This document shows positions 1-9,224 of a DNA stretch of 64,000 nt, one piece after another. Each line of letters begins with the position of its first letter. The first letter of the stretch is position 1. The notes below the pieces were generated by a model. It was not told the DNA's origin. It worked only from the letters and a program-made list of their open reading frames with translations, and searched no databases. Made by a program: the position numbers and the translations under genes. Location: NCBI GenBank assembly GCA_034423115.1, contig DAOUJD010000064.1:23591-87590 (forward strand), given 5' to 3'. This DNA is from Bin87 sp034423115. Lineage in GTDB: Bacteria > Chloroflexota > Dehalococcoidia > Lucifugimonadales > UBA3495.

Positions 1-552
1 GTCCAGACTGGGCCGTTCTATGAAGTCTGACGAACAGCGCATCCCGTTGTACACCAACTCTCCGTTTTCCCGGTAGAGCAGGCCTGTCATTCCCCGGTAG
101 TCAGGCTCTCCGATCTCTATGCGGCCAGCGAGATCAGCGAAGCTTTCGCCAGCGTCACCAGCCAGCCCGAAATCGGGCTGTACGTATTCGAAGACCTGCG
201 TCGGCATGATGCTGAACGCCGGGCCCCCGCACACTATGGTCGCATCGGAAATCGAGCGGATCCGTTCGATCACGCTCCTGGTAATGGGCAACTGCCACTG
301 GGGGTCGACGTAACTGTGATTGCTCAGGTTGCGTATCGAGATTCCAACCAACTCCGGGTTGTATTCGCGAACCGTGCGCTCTATCTCGTCCAAGTAGTCC
401 TCGCTGGCAAACATCAGGTCAACCAGTTTGACCTCATGCCGAGAACGGTCCAAGTGGCCAGCAACGTAAGCCAGGCCGATGGGGATCGGTTGTGCGCGCA
501 TTCGACTCATTACGCGGTTGTGACGGTTGGTGGCGATCAGCAGAATACGCAT
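1..552 (-). CDS. B12-binding radical SAM protein, N-terminal part (cut by window edge)
   Basis: The reading frame is open for 184 codons from an ATG at 552 to the first base of the window, so the C-terminal part is missing. The start follows a strong GAGGGGG ribosome site about 9 bases upstream. The protein opens MRILLIATN and continues with PIPIGLAYVAGHL, LVDLMF, LVGISIRN, IVCGGPAFSIMP and DFGLAGDAGESF. This is the Rossmann-like cobalamin-binding domain found before the radical SAM domain in the BchE / P-methylase family. The CxxxCxxC cluster loop would lie beyond the window. Such enzymes methylate or cyclise unactivated carbons; the substrate cannot be told. It is divergent from nothing nearby and is separated by about 75 bases from the AI-2E gene on the same strand. 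Confidence 0.85.
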   Translation of the reverse strand, partial: MRILLIATNRHNRVMSRMRAQPIPIGLAYVAGHLDRSRHEVKLVDLMFASEDYLDEIERTVREYNPELVGISIRNLSNHSYVDPQWQLPITRSVIERIRSISDATIVCGGPAFSIMPTQVFEYVQPDFGLAGDAGESFADLAGRIEIGEPDYRGMTGLLYRENGELVYNGMRCSSDFIERPSLD

Positions 553-627
553 GCGGAATTTCCCCCTCAGAGCGGCGGGCGAGACTACCTAATTCGCCCC
601 GATTGTACACCAAGGTAAACCGATAGA

Positions 628-1821
628 CTACGCGTCGCCCTCGTTATCTTGGTCAACCTGTGAGTCGACATGTATCAGTTCGGTTGCTGAAACAGTTTCG
701 AGTTCCAATGCTGCGGCTGCGGACCATTGTTGACGGGTGTAATCGAGCACTCTGTAACCGGCGGCAGTGAGAGGTGCGGCCACCAAGGTTCCAAGAAATC
801 CCAAAAACAAGCCGAACAGAGCCAGAACCAGTATGACCGTCAACGGGTGCAACCCCAAGGCTTGACCCTGTAACCGCGGAGAAATCAGCGTATTTTGCAA
901 TGCCTGAATCACCAGGTACACGGCGAGCACCACGGGCAGTTTCGTAAAGTCGACCAACGCCATGATCAGGGCGGCGAAGATGAAGTAAATGGTCGGCCCC
1001 ACGACGGGCACCAGCTCGGCCAAGCCGGCCAATGCGCCCAGCGGTCCGGACAAGGGAACACCCAGTGCCCACAGGGAAAGCCACATCACTATTCCCACTA
1101 TTACGCCCAGCAAAAATTGCAGCCTCAGATACGCGCCTATAGATTGACCCACCAACCGGCCGATTTCCATCAGGTCATCCCGCAGTGGAGCAGGCAGCAA
1201 TTGCTCTACGTCGCGTCCTACCCTGGCGGGCTCATACAGCAGATAGAAAAGGATTATCGGCGCGCCGGCCAGGGCAATCACCTGCGATATGCCACTCTGA
1301 GCAACCTGCGACACCCGTTGCAGGGTAGCGAATCCGGCTTGGATGAGCGCCCCGCGCAGTTCCCCGAGTCGTGGGTCGATGATTTCCTGTATGTTGGCGG
1401 GCACCCTTTGTTCGTACTCTTGCTGCAATCCTTGCCATACCATCGTGGCTTCCGCCATCAGACCGGGGGCGCGTTCCGCCAACGTCGTTGAACCTTCAAC
1501 CAAACGGAATATACCCACCGCCAGCAGGCCTAACACGGCGACGATGACCAGCATGGTTACCACACCGGCGGCGACGCCCCTGATGGCCCGCGGCCAGCGC
1601 TGGCCCCAAGGGGTGCGCATCAACAGTGCAACCAGGGGATGCAGCAGGTATGCCAGCACTCCGCTGACCAGGAACGGCAGCAGGACGCCCAACAGTTGCC
1701 AGATCGCCACCAACGCCGCAAGAGACAGGGCCAGTGCCGCCACCAATCGTAAGCGGCGGAGTGTCGGCGTGCTCAAGTTCGGCATAGCCTGCATAGATGT
1801 CCAATGGAGCCGCCGGCGCAT
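628..1821 (-). CDS. AI-2E family (PerM/YdiK-type) membrane protein
   Basis: A 397-residue polytopic membrane protein. The N-terminus carries two hydrophobic segments (about residues 28-70). A long amphipathic stretch follows (about 110-200), then several transmembrane helices, ending with the family-typical block GLFLGFLGTLVAAPL and a short acidic tail. Length and architecture match the AI-2E transporter superfamily. Members have been assigned autoinducer export, sodium/proton exchange or general permease roles, so the substrate is unknown. The first ATG (1821) has a GAGG three bases upstream, which is close; in-frame ATGs at 1794 and 1785 are alternative starts before the first membrane helix. 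It is transcribed divergently from the thioredoxin-like lipoprotein gene. Confidence 0.85.
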   Translation of the reverse strand: MRRRLHWTSMQAMPNLSTPTLRRLRLVAALALSLAALVAIWQLLGVLLPFLVSGVLAYLLHPLVALLMRTPWGQRWPRAIRGVAAGVVTMLVIVAVLGLLAVGIFRLVEGSTTLAERAPGLMAEATMVWQGLQQEYEQRVPANIQEIIDPRLGELRGALIQAGFATLQRVSQVAQSGISQVIALAGAPIILFYLLYEPARVGRDVEQLLPAPLRDDLMEIGRLVGQSIGAYLRLQFLLGVIVGIVMWLSLWALGVPLSGPLGALAGLAELVPVVGPTIYFIFAALIMALVDFTKLPVVLAVYLVIQALQNTLISPRLQGQALGLHPLTVILVLALFGLFLGFLGTLVAAPLTAAGYRVLDYTRQQWSAAAALELETVSATELIHVDSQVDQDNEGDA

Positions 1822-1881
1822 CTGCCTCGTACTATTCTTAACAAGGCGTGGGCCTTATGCTAACCTGCCAGCGTGGAGAGT

Positions 1882-2448
1882 ATGATACTTTACAATCGCA
1901 AATTGGGAGTAACCAATCTCAGCAAGTATTGGAGGGTAATGGCGCTTCCGGTGCTTTTGGCGGTCGGGATCGCAGCCTGCTCCCCTGCTGCGGCTGAGCC
2001 CGCCGCTGATTCCGTTTATGATTTCCCAATAGTTTTCTACCAGGGTCAGGATGCCGTGGGCGGTGAGAATCTGGAATTGTCAGATCTGCGTGGACAACCC
2101 ATAGTGCTGAACTTCTGGGCCGGTTTGTGTCCTCCCTGCCGAGCGGAAATGCCGGAGTTTCAACATTTCGCGGATGATTATGCGGGAAGAGCGCTGGTCG
2201 TCGGCGTGGATCTAGGACAGTTTTTCAGCCTGGGTAGCCAGGAAGATGCGATGAAATTGCTGAACGAATTGGAGGTCAAGTACCCCGCTGGATACACGGC
2301 CGATGCCAACATCGTTCGCGAGTTGGGAGTGCTTGGGCTGCCCGCGACATTTTTCGTCAACGCGGACGGTAGCCTGCACCGCAAGTGGCAGGGAGTCCTG
2401 AATACCGAAAAACTGACTGAGATTACCGACGAAATGCTGGCCCAATAG
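1882..2448 (+). CDS. TlpA/ResA-like thioredoxin-fold lipoprotein
   Basis: Predicted 188-residue secreted thiol-disulfide protein. A basic start (YNRK...KYWR) leads into a short hydrophobic segment ending IAAC, a lipobox-like cleavage site, so a membrane-anchored extracytoplasmic domain is expected. The thioredoxin active site WAGLCPPCRAEMP (CxxC) follows the FWA strand. The cis-proline loop is in GLPATFFVNADGS. The GTG at 1873 is an alternative start and ATG 1939 would give a signal peptide without basic residues, so 1882 is preferred. Family members reduce disulfides in cytochrome c maturation or in other exported proteins. No cytochrome biogenesis genes are adjacent, so the partner is unknown. 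The next gene starts 21 bases downstream. Confidence 0.88.
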   Translation: MILYNRKLGVTNLSKYWRVMALPVLLAVGIAACSPAAAEPAADSVYDFPIVFYQGQDAVGGENLELSDLRGQPIVLNFWAGLCPPCRAEMPEFQHFADDYAGRALVVGVDLGQFFSLGSQEDAMKLLNELEVKYPAGYTADANIVRELGVLGLPATFFVNADGSLHRKWQGVLNTEKLTEITDEMLAQ

Positions 2449-2469
2449 ACCAGATCAAAGGGAATATAC

Positions 2470-3423
2470 ATGGCTGACGAATCGATCACCTTCGGATGCA
2501 ACCTCAGCGTCGATGATTACTGGAATATCGGCGAATTCGCACGCAGGGCTGAGGATCTAGGATACGACCGCATCACCGTCGGTGAGCACATCATGGACGG
2601 CAACCCGCCACGTCCCACGATGATGGGCATTCCGGCCATGGCTGCGGCTGCGGGAGCCACCAGCAGGATTCGCGTCCTCACCGGTATCGTTATCGCTCCG
2701 CTGTACCATCCGGTGATGCTGGCGAAGATGGTGTCCATCCTGGACCAGATTTCCGACGGCCGATTGGACTTCGGTATTGGCATCAGCGGACAGCGGGACA
2801 CCAGGGCGGAGTTCGATGCGTTGGAAATCCCCGTCAACACCCGCGGCCGCCGCACCGATGAGATGCTGCGGGTAATGAAGGATCTATGGACGGCGGAGAA
2901 CGTATCGCACCACGGCAGGTTCTTCAATTTCGACGACGTGACTCTGCTTCCGAAGCCGGTCCAGGAACCCTATCCTCCCATCTGGGTGGCCGGGCGCAGC
3001 GAAGCCGCGATCCGCCGGGCAGCGGTCGCGGGCGACGGTTGGTATCCCTACCTCTTCACGGTAAACCGCATCCGCAGAACCAACGCCAGCGTCCGCGAAA
3101 TGGCAGAGCATTCGGGGAGGGATTTGACGCGGTTCCACTGGGGGTTGAACCAACCGACGGCCATTGACGATGACCCTGACAGGGCGCTGCAAACTGCCAT
3201 CGCCCATGTGGGTCAGCGCTACGTAACGCCCGACCGGAGCGCCGAGGACATCGCCCGCGCCCTATGCGTCACGGGCAACGCAGAGGACTGCATCGGCGCC
3301 ATCCAGGAACGGGTTGATGCGGGTGTCCGGGATTTCATCTTCGGATTCCTTGCCGGCGAACCGGAGGACTACTTCGCCCAGATGGAGTTGTTCTCCAATC
3401 GCGTCCTGTCCCATTTCAGGTGA
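2470..3423 (+). CDS. LLM class F420/FMN-dependent oxidoreductase (TIGR03619-like)
   Basis: A 317-residue TIM-barrel enzyme of the bacterial luciferase-like family. Visible family blocks are the first strand FGCNLSVDDYW, AEDLGYDRITVGEHI, the central LTGIVIAPLYHPVMLAKM, LDQISDGRLDFGIGISG, and PYPPIWVAGRSEAAIRRAA, which lies next to the flavin-binding face in this family. The pattern is closest to the Rv2161c-type F420-dependent group, but the cofactor (F420 or FMN) cannot be settled from sequence. Start has AAGGGA upstream. It is followed after four bases by a second LLM gene, so the two are probably co-transcribed. Expansion of this family is a hallmark of SAR202 Chloroflexota, where roles in Baeyer-Villiger or sulfonate-type oxidation have been proposed. 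Confidence 0.9.
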   Translation: MADESITFGCNLSVDDYWNIGEFARRAEDLGYDRITVGEHIMDGNPPRPTMMGIPAMAAAAGATSRIRVLTGIVIAPLYHPVMLAKMVSILDQISDGRLDFGIGISGQRDTRAEFDALEIPVNTRGRRTDEMLRVMKDLWTAENVSHHGRFFNFDDVTLLPKPVQEPYPPIWVAGRSEAAIRRAAVAGDGWYPYLFTVNRIRRTNASVREMAEHSGRDLTRFHWGLNQPTAIDDDPDRALQTAIAHVGQRYVTPDRSAEDIARALCVTGNAEDCIGAIQERVDAGVRDFIFGFLAGEPEDYFAQMELFSNRVLSHFR

Positions 3424-3427
3424 TTGC

Positions 3428-4438
3428 ATGAAATTTGGCATCTACAGTTCCATCGCCGATCCGCCGGCTGGCGAGAACCTGGCTTTGCGAGTTGAGGAGG
3501 TAGTCGAGGAGGCGAAACTTGCGGAGTCAGTCGGATTCGATTCGTGCTTCTTCGGCGAGCACCACCAGGATCGCGACGGTTTTCTGCCCTCGCCACTGAT
3601 TGTGTCCGCGGCCGTAGCCGCCCAAACGACGACATTGAACCTCGGAACCTCCGTCATCTTGCTGCCCCTGCATCACCCCGTGCACCTGGCCGAGGACGTG
3701 ATCACGCTGGACATCGTTTCCCGAGGCCGCTTTATCCTCGGCGTAGGGTTGGGATACCAGCCGGTTGATTTCCGCACCTTCGACATTCCTATCGAACAGC
3801 GCGTCAGCCTTTTCGAGGAGGAGATCGAAATCATCCGCCAGTGCTGGAGCGGAGAGCGTTTCGACTTCTCCGGCGAACACTTCAACCTTGAGGACATCAC
3901 CATCCGCCCCAAGCCTTATTCCGACCCAGCGCCCCCGCTGTGGATCGGAGCCAGCCGAGTCCCAGGCGCGCGGCGTGCCGGTCGGATCGCCGACGGTTTC
4001 GTCGCCGGCCCTAGCACCGACCTGGAAAGCACCGTGGCGCTGACCGACGCCTACCAACGGGCTGCGGAGACCGCTGGTCGGGAACCCGTAGTTTGCCTGA
4101 TGCGGGACGCTTGGGTCGCGCCCACTCGCGAGGAAGCGGAGCGGGTGTATGGTCCTGAGGTCATGGATGCGTACAAGTATTACTGGCGCAATGGTCTGAA
4201 CGAATTCCGACGCTACACGCAGGAGTCCGATATCAATATCCAGAACCTCGGCCCGGACCGACTGATCGTTGGCGAACCCCAACAGGTGGTCGATGAGTTC
4301 CATCGGTGGAAAGAAGCCACCGGCGCCGACTATTTCCTCTTGCGCTTACGCCACGCCCACTCAGGCGGCCCTCCTCACGAACGTATCATGGACGCCATCC
4401 AGTTGTTCGGAGAGGAAGTCATTCCACATTGCCAGTAA
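3428..4438 (+). CDS. LLM class flavin-dependent oxidoreductase
   Basis: A 336-residue luciferase-like monooxygenase starting at ATG 3428 (MKFGIYSSIADPP). An upstream in-frame start would overlap the previous gene by more than 100 bases, so it was not used. Family blocks include AKLAESVGFDSCFFGEHHQ, LGTSVILLPLHHPVHLAED, LDIVSRGRFILGVGLGY, RQCWSGERFDFSGEHF and PAPPLWIGASRVPGARRA. The EHHQ motif is typical of the bacterial-luciferase alpha-like branch, so it differs in subfamily from its upstream neighbour. Tandem arrangement with 2470-3423 suggests either a shared pathway or lineage expansion. The substrate is unknown. Confidence 0.9.
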   Translation: MKFGIYSSIADPPAGENLALRVEEVVEEAKLAESVGFDSCFFGEHHQDRDGFLPSPLIVSAAVAAQTTTLNLGTSVILLPLHHPVHLAEDVITLDIVSRGRFILGVGLGYQPVDFRTFDIPIEQRVSLFEEEIEIIRQCWSGERFDFSGEHFNLEDITIRPKPYSDPAPPLWIGASRVPGARRAGRIADGFVAGPSTDLESTVALTDAYQRAAETAGREPVVCLMRDAWVAPTREEAERVYGPEVMDAYKYYWRNGLNEFRRYTQESDINIQNLGPDRLIVGEPQQVVDEFHRWKEATGADYFLLRLRHAHSGGPPHERIMDAIQLFGEEVIPHCQ

Positions 4439-4488
4439 CCAACTTGGCAGGTTGGTGAGTGTCCCTATGCAACCAAGGAGAATATTCA

Positions 4489-5049
4489 ATGCCTAGATTT
4501 CCCGCAGCAAGCAGAGACTCGGTCCCCCAGGAACAAGTAGACGCCTTCGACGCCATAGTGGCGTTACGTAACGGTGTGGTCCCTGAACAGGGGCCGATTG
4601 CCGTTCAACTCCACGTACCGGAAATCGCTCAGCGCGGCGAAGTACTGCGCGCCTACTTGCGCGCCGAGGGTTCGTCCTTGACCGACAATGTAGCCGAACT
4701 CGCCATGCTCACCACCGCCCGCGAGTTGGACTGCCAGTTCATTTGGCACGCCCACGCGGCCGCCGGCCGGCGTGCCGGCCTCAGCGACGCCCTGGTGGAC
4801 AGCCTGCGGGACAAGCAGGACTTGCCCGAGTTGTCTGCGGCGGAGTCGGCCGTCATCAATTACGGACGCGAGTTCTTCCGCACCCGCCGAGTGTCGCAAC
4901 CCACATTCGACGCCGCCCTCGCCGCGTTTGGCGAACGGGGACTGATCGAATTGACCAACCTGATGGGCTACTACTCGGTGCTGGCGTTCAACATCAACGC
5001 GTTCGAGCAGCTGCCCCCACCCTCCGACGAACCGTTCCTGCCTGTCTAG
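4489..5049 (+). CDS. Carboxymuconolactone decarboxylase / AhpD-like protein
   Basis: A 186-residue all-helical protein. The start ATG 4489 is preceded by AAGGAG at 8 bases. The core LTTARELDCQFIWHAHAA matches the CMD-family signature around the conserved cysteine and the histidine-rich helix, here with only the first cysteine of the AhpD CxxC pair. The close form (E-x-x-C-Q-F-I-W-H-A-H) is usual among uncharacterised CMD proteins that accompany catabolic oxidoreductases. It may act as a decarboxylase, an isomerase-like enzyme or a peroxidatic protein. It lies 50 bases after the second LLM gene and 12 bases before the nuclease-like gene, so it probably belongs to the same transcript. Confidence 0.85.
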   Translation: MPRFPAASRDSVPQEQVDAFDAIVALRNGVVPEQGPIAVQLHVPEIAQRGEVLRAYLRAEGSSLTDNVAELAMLTTARELDCQFIWHAHAAAGRRAGLSDALVDSLRDKQDLPELSAAESAVINYGREFFRTRRVSQPTFDAALAAFGERGLIELTNLMGYYSVLAFNINAFEQLPPPSDEPFLPV

Positions 5050-5061
5050 GGGCGAGGCGAA

Positions 5062-6180
5062 GTGGCTGAGAAAATCTACATCCGCAACGCCAGCGGCGCG
5101 TTGGAACCTCTTTCCGAAGAGCGGTTCGAGACAGAGGACATACTCCAGGAGTTAATCGGACAACATCCTGAGTTGCTGGCCGGTGATCAAATGCGCCCGG
5201 ACGACCCGCTCCGCTGGATACTAATCAAGCGTGAGATGCCGGTTGAAGGTTGGGCTGTTGACCACCTGCTGATTGACCAAGACGCACGTCCTACGCTGGT
5301 CGAGGTAAAACGAGGTTCTAATCGGGAGATCCGGCGTAATATCGTCGGGCAGATGCTGGACTATGCCGCTACCGCCGCCAGCATTTGGGCCGAGCGTGAT
5401 GTGCGTCAGATCTTCGAGGAAGACTCGGATGACCCAGACGGCGAAATCGGCAGCTTGTTGCAAAAGGATGAAGATCCTGATGTCGATGATTTTTGGGAGC
5501 AAGTGGCGACGAATCTAGCTGCCAATCGTTTGCGCCTGCTGTTCGTCGCCGACGAGATACCCACCGAATTGGAGCGAGTGGTCAGGTTTCTCAACGAGCA
5601 AACCCGCGACAATCTTGAAGTGCTTGCGGTCGAGGTAAAGCAGTATCCGGGACAATTCGGGCAAGCGCTGGTTTCGGGGGTAATCGGGCAAATTGAGCCG
5701 TTGCGTGGCGGTGCCTCGGGGACGACCACAGGCCAACGGCGAAGAATGTCGGTGGATGAGTTCTTGGGAGCGTTTGGTGCCGATGTTCAACGTACGGCCG
5801 CGCAGCTGATTAATGATGCTCAAATGGCCGGAGCCAACATCACGGGGTCTCCCGGCGGCATCAGAATCGGAGGGCGAAGTCCGGTTTATCGCTATCCAAT
5901 CAACGTAGCGCAGTTCTACTGCCCTACTGATAACGACGAAGGACAATTCACGTTCCGTGTCGGCCAAGGGTTTGACATTCCCGAAGTGCGGGCGTTCTTG
6001 TCGGACTGGATCAAAGGGTTTGAGCAGGACGATTTCGCGCGAAAGTACGAACCGACGGATTGGCAGACTGGATGGACTGTAAAACCGTCTGACATGGCAA
6101 AACACGTTGACTTACTATCCGCTCGGCTGTGCGCCGCGCTAACCGGGTTACGTGAATTACAACCCTCAGAATCTGATTGA
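5062..6180 (+). CDS. PD-(D/E)XK nuclease-fold protein of unknown role
   Basis: A 372-residue protein with a GTG start 12 bases after the previous stop and a GAGG ribosome site. Residues 60-100 carry a restriction-endonuclease-like core: D67 in VDHLLID, the E81-V-K83 motif, then Q97 in VGQMLDYA. That is the usual D...ExK...Q arrangement of PD-(D/E)XK enzymes that cut or bind DNA. A second part (about 150-210) continues the alpha/beta fold, and the C-terminal third looks like a separate domain with a YRYPINVAQFY strand. Similar stand-alone proteins are annotated only as hypothetical or DUF4268-like. No methylase or specificity subunit is nearby, so a restriction system is not supported. Confidence 0.7.
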   Translation: MAEKIYIRNASGALEPLSEERFETEDILQELIGQHPELLAGDQMRPDDPLRWILIKREMPVEGWAVDHLLIDQDARPTLVEVKRGSNREIRRNIVGQMLDYAATAASIWAERDVRQIFEEDSDDPDGEIGSLLQKDEDPDVDDFWEQVATNLAANRLRLLFVADEIPTELERVVRFLNEQTRDNLEVLAVEVKQYPGQFGQALVSGVIGQIEPLRGGASGTTTGQRRRMSVDEFLGAFGADVQRTAAQLINDAQMAGANITGSPGGIRIGGRSPVYRYPINVAQFYCPTDNDEGQFTFRVGQGFDIPEVRAFLSDWIKGFEQDDFARKYEPTDWQTGWTVKPSDMAKHVDLLSARLCAALTGLRELQPSESD

Positions 6181-6184
6181 CGAT

Positions 6185-7642
6185 ATGGACCCTCTCATCG
6201 CCACAGCCCTGGATACCGCCCGCGCCCGAGGCGCGGAATACGCCGACATCCGTCTGGTTTCCAACCGGGAGCAGCGTATCGTGGTGCGCAACGGTGTCGT
6301 GGAAACCATGACCGCCGATGAATCGGTGGGTTTGGGGATTCGTGCTCTGTACGATGGTTCCTGGGGGTTCGCGTCCACTCGCGAGTTGACCACCGCAGCC
6401 GCGGACCATGCCGCGGGACAAGCCGTGCAGATCGCCCGGGCGTCTGCTCGCACCAACGGACCCGGATGGACGGTCCCTGAACTGCTGGGCGCTCCAGTGA
6501 CCAGTCAGGGCCGCTATGCCACCCCCATCGATGTCGATCCCTTCGACGTGTCCGTCGATGACAAGTTGTCCCTGCTGATCTCCGCCGACGCTGAGATGGC
6601 TCGGGTCCCTCAGGTCAGCGCCCGCATGGGAAACGTGGTGTTTATTCGTGAACATCGCACTTTCGCCAACACCGAGGGGGCGTTGGTCGAGCAGACCATC
6701 CACGAGGCTGGTGGCGGTATCCAGGCAACGGCGGTGGGCGACGGAGAAACCCAGCGACGTTCCTATCCCCAGTCCCACGGCCGGCAGCAGGGATGTGCCG
6801 GTTGGGAATACGTGGTGGCGATGGATTTGCCGGGGAACGCTCGCCGCATCGCCGAAGAAGCGGCGGAACTGCTCACCGCTGATCCGTGTCCGGTCGGCAT
6901 CGAGACCGACCTGATCATAGACAGCAGCCAATTGGCGTTGCAGATCCATGAGTCATGCGGCCACGCGGTGGAACTGGACCGTGCGTTGGGAGATGAAGCC
7001 GCCTTCGCCGGCACCTCTTTTCTCACTCCTGACCTGCTGGGCGCCTACCGCTACGGCTCGGAGCAGGTGAACATAACCGCCGACAGCACCAGCGCCACCG
7101 GTTCGGGTACTTTTGGATGGGATGACGAAGGGTTGCCCGCGCAAGCCACCGACATCATTCGGGACGGGCGATTCGTAGGCTACCTGATGTCGCGAGAGTC
7201 CGCCAACCGTCTGGGCTTGGTGTCCAACGGGTGCATGCGGGCATCGTCATGGAACCGCATTCCGTTGATCAGGATGACCAACGTGAGCCTTGAACCAGGA
7301 GAATGGACCCTCGATGATCTTATCGCAGACACCGACGACGGCATCTACCTGGAAACCAACCGTTCCTGGTCGATTGATGACCGCCGCTACAACTTCCAGT
7401 TCGGAACCGAGGTGGGCCGCGAGATCAAAAATGGCAAGCTCGGGCGTCTGCTCCGCAATTGCACCTACACTGGCATAACGCCGGAGTTCTGGCGAAGTTG
7501 CGACGCTGTGTGCGGACCTGAGCTTTGGCAATTGTGGGGAACTCCCCGCTGCGGCAAGGGACAGCCGGGTCAGATCGCTCACACCAGCCACGGCGCAAGC
7601 CCGTCCCGTTTTCGCAACGTTCGGGTCGGCGTGTTGCGGTAG
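6185..7642 (+). CDS. tldD: TldD-family metalloprotease subunit
   Basis: Predicted 485-residue catalytic subunit of a TldD/TldE metallopeptidase. The zinc site is visible as HESCGH (residues 255-260), a HExxxH motif in LQIHESCGHAVELD, and a late cysteine in NCTYTGITPEFW matches the third metal ligand region. The N-terminal YADIRLVSN...RNGVVE block is typical of the family. The start is placed at ATG 6185, just after the previous stop (6180); GTG 6152 is an alternative that would overlap. Known TldD/TldE pairs cleave unfolded or modified peptides, for example microcin leaders and antitoxins. The partner gene follows 14 bases downstream. The C-terminus after about residue 430 looks unusually basic. 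Confidence 0.88.
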   Translation: MDPLIATALDTARARGAEYADIRLVSNREQRIVVRNGVVETMTADESVGLGIRALYDGSWGFASTRELTTAAADHAAGQAVQIARASARTNGPGWTVPELLGAPVTSQGRYATPIDVDPFDVSVDDKLSLLISADAEMARVPQVSARMGNVVFIREHRTFANTEGALVEQTIHEAGGGIQATAVGDGETQRRSYPQSHGRQQGCAGWEYVVAMDLPGNARRIAEEAAELLTADPCPVGIETDLIIDSSQLALQIHESCGHAVELDRALGDEAAFAGTSFLTPDLLGAYRYGSEQVNITADSTSATGSGTFGWDDEGLPAQATDIIRDGRFVGYLMSRESANRLGLVSNGCMRASSWNRIPLIRMTNVSLEPGEWTLDDLIADTDDGIYLETNRSWSIDDRRYNFQFGTEVGREIKNGKLGRLLRNCTYTGITPEFWRSCDAVCGPELWQLWGTPRCGKGQPGQIAHTSHGASPSRFRNVRVGVLR

Positions 7643-7656
7643 GGAGAGAGACGGGC

Positions 7657-8994
7657 GTGGTGCTGGGGCCTGATCACATACGTTCTCAATTGCGAGAAGC
7701 TCTGCGTCATTGTCCAGCCGGATCTGACGCCGACATTTACCTAACCGCCACCGACCAGGCTCTCACTCGTTTCGCCAACAACCGCATCCACCAGAACGTG
7801 GCGCATCAGGATGCGGTGGCCCATGTGCGGGTCGCCACTGGCCTCCGCCAAGGCAGATCGGTCACCAACAACCTGTCTGAACAGGGATTGGCGGACGCCG
7901 TGCAACAAGCCGCGGAGTATGCTCGTGTCATGCCAGAGGATCCCGACTTTCCCGGGTTGCCGGAACCATCGGCAATCCAATCAGTCGCAGCATACGATGA
8001 AGCCACCGCAACGTGCCACGCCGAACAGCGGGCGGACACGGTAGGCATGGTCTGCCGGCGGGCCGCCGAGTTGACGCTGGAGGCCGCGGGATTCTGCCGC
8101 ACCGGTTCAACCGAGTTCGCAGTTGCCAGCACGCGGGGTGCCGATGCCTATCATGTGGGTTCATTCGCTGGCCTGCTCATCACCGTCCGCAGCGACGATT
8201 CGTCAGGTTGGAGCAAAGGTGGTGGTTGGCGCCGGGACGATATCGATTCCGAAGCCCTGGCCAGCGAGGCCATCGATAAGGCAGTTCGGGGTCGCAACCC
8301 ACGGGATCTCGAACCCGATGAATATCCGGTGGTGTTGGAAAACTACGCCGTTGACGACATGCTGGAAGCGCTCAGTTTCTACGGCATGGGCGCCCACATG
8401 GTGCAGGACGGCCGTAGCTGGATGAACGACTTGATGGGCCAGCAGCCGATGAGCCCATTGATCACCCTCCGCGACGACGGTTTAGATCCGGCCGGTTGGC
8501 CGGTGCCGTTTGACGCAGAAGGCGTAGCCAAGCAACCGGTGGACATCGTAATCGATGGTGTGGTGCAGGGTCCGGTGCATAATACGTACACTGGAGTCAA
8601 GGACGGCGCGGCATCCACGGGACATCAGCGGGGAGCCACCGGAGGGCCAATGGCCACCAATTTGTTCATGCGACCCGGAGACCAAAGCACCGACGAACTG
8701 ATCACATCAGTAAATTTTGGGTTGTACGTCACCCGTTTCTATTACACCCGCCTCGCGCACAATCGCGGTTGCGTCATGACGGGCATGACCCGCGACGGCA
8801 CGTTTCTGATCGAAAACGGCGAGATCACATCCCCCGTGAAGAATCTTCGATTCACTCAAAGCTACGTCGAGGCGCTGGCGGGTTGTAAAGGCTTGTCGAA
8901 CACGGCCTCTCTGAACCTCAACGAGGCCGGCGTGGCAATGCACGTTCCTGCCGCGTTGCTGGGGAGTTGGCGGTTTACCGGCCAGACTGTCTAG
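7657..8994 (+). CDS. tldE: TldE/PmbA-family peptidase subunit
   Basis: A 445-residue non-catalytic partner of TldD. The start is a GTG at 7657 with AGGGAGAG upstream; this avoids a long overlap with tldD. Family features are the early ADIYLTATDQALTRFANNRIHQ block, the central Y-P-V-V-L pattern before the central strand, and the C-terminal GEITSPVKNLRFTQSYVEAL. The HExxxH zinc motif of TldD is absent, as expected for TldE/PmbA. Together with the gene upstream it should form the heterodimeric cytosolic protease. It is probably co-transcribed with tldD and perhaps with the amidase pair 30 bases downstream. Confidence 0.88.
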   Translation: MVLGPDHIRSQLREALRHCPAGSDADIYLTATDQALTRFANNRIHQNVAHQDAVAHVRVATGLRQGRSVTNNLSEQGLADAVQQAAEYARVMPEDPDFPGLPEPSAIQSVAAYDEATATCHAEQRADTVGMVCRRAAELTLEAAGFCRTGSTEFAVASTRGADAYHVGSFAGLLITVRSDDSSGWSKGGGWRRDDIDSEALASEAIDKAVRGRNPRDLEPDEYPVVLENYAVDDMLEALSFYGMGAHMVQDGRSWMNDLMGQQPMSPLITLRDDGLDPAGWPVPFDAEGVAKQPVDIVIDGVVQGPVHNTYTGVKDGAASTGHQRGATGGPMATNLFMRPGDQSTDELITSVNFGLYVTRFYYTRLAHNRGCVMTGMTRDGTFLIENGEITSPVKNLRFTQSYVEALAGCKGLSNTASLNLNEAGVAMHVPAALLGSWRFTGQTV

Positions 8995-9026
8995 AATGTC
9001 GAACGAACCAATCCGGAGTGATGCAG

Positions 9027-9224
9027 ATGGCTGATCTGAACAACGAAGAGATACAGGCGCTGGCAAAAGCAGTCGGCTTGACCCTCGAAGAACCTGAATT
9101 GACCCAGGTTGCCCATAGTCTGAATGCGATGCTGGAAGAGATGGCCGGCATCAACCCGCCGGGTTTCAATCTGGAAGAATACGTTGCCGTGGTACAACCG
9201 GCAGATATGGAGGTTGCAGAATGA
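9027..9224 (+). CDS. GatC/AtzG-like small amidase subunit
   Basis: A 65-residue helical protein beginning MADLNNEEIQALAKAVGLTL. The ATG at 9027 lies 9 bases after GGAG; an ATG two codons earlier is too close to it. The pattern of two short helices followed by an extended tail resembles GatC and AtzG. AtzG is the small partner that wraps and stabilises the amidase AtzE in cyanuric acid degradation. The stop overlaps the amidase start by four bases (ATGA at 9221-9224), which supports a fixed 1:1 complex made by coupled translation. No gatB is present, so a glutamyl-tRNA amidotransferase is unlikely. The family call rests on size, fold pattern and context, not on a strong motif. Confidence 0.65.
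   Translation: MADLNNEEIQALAKAVGLTLEEPELTQVAHSLNAMLEEMAGINPPGFNLEEYVAVVQPADMEVAE

Noticed and set aside
5062..6180. Restriction-modification system
   Set aside because: The nuclease-like gene has no methyltransferase or specificity gene nearby.
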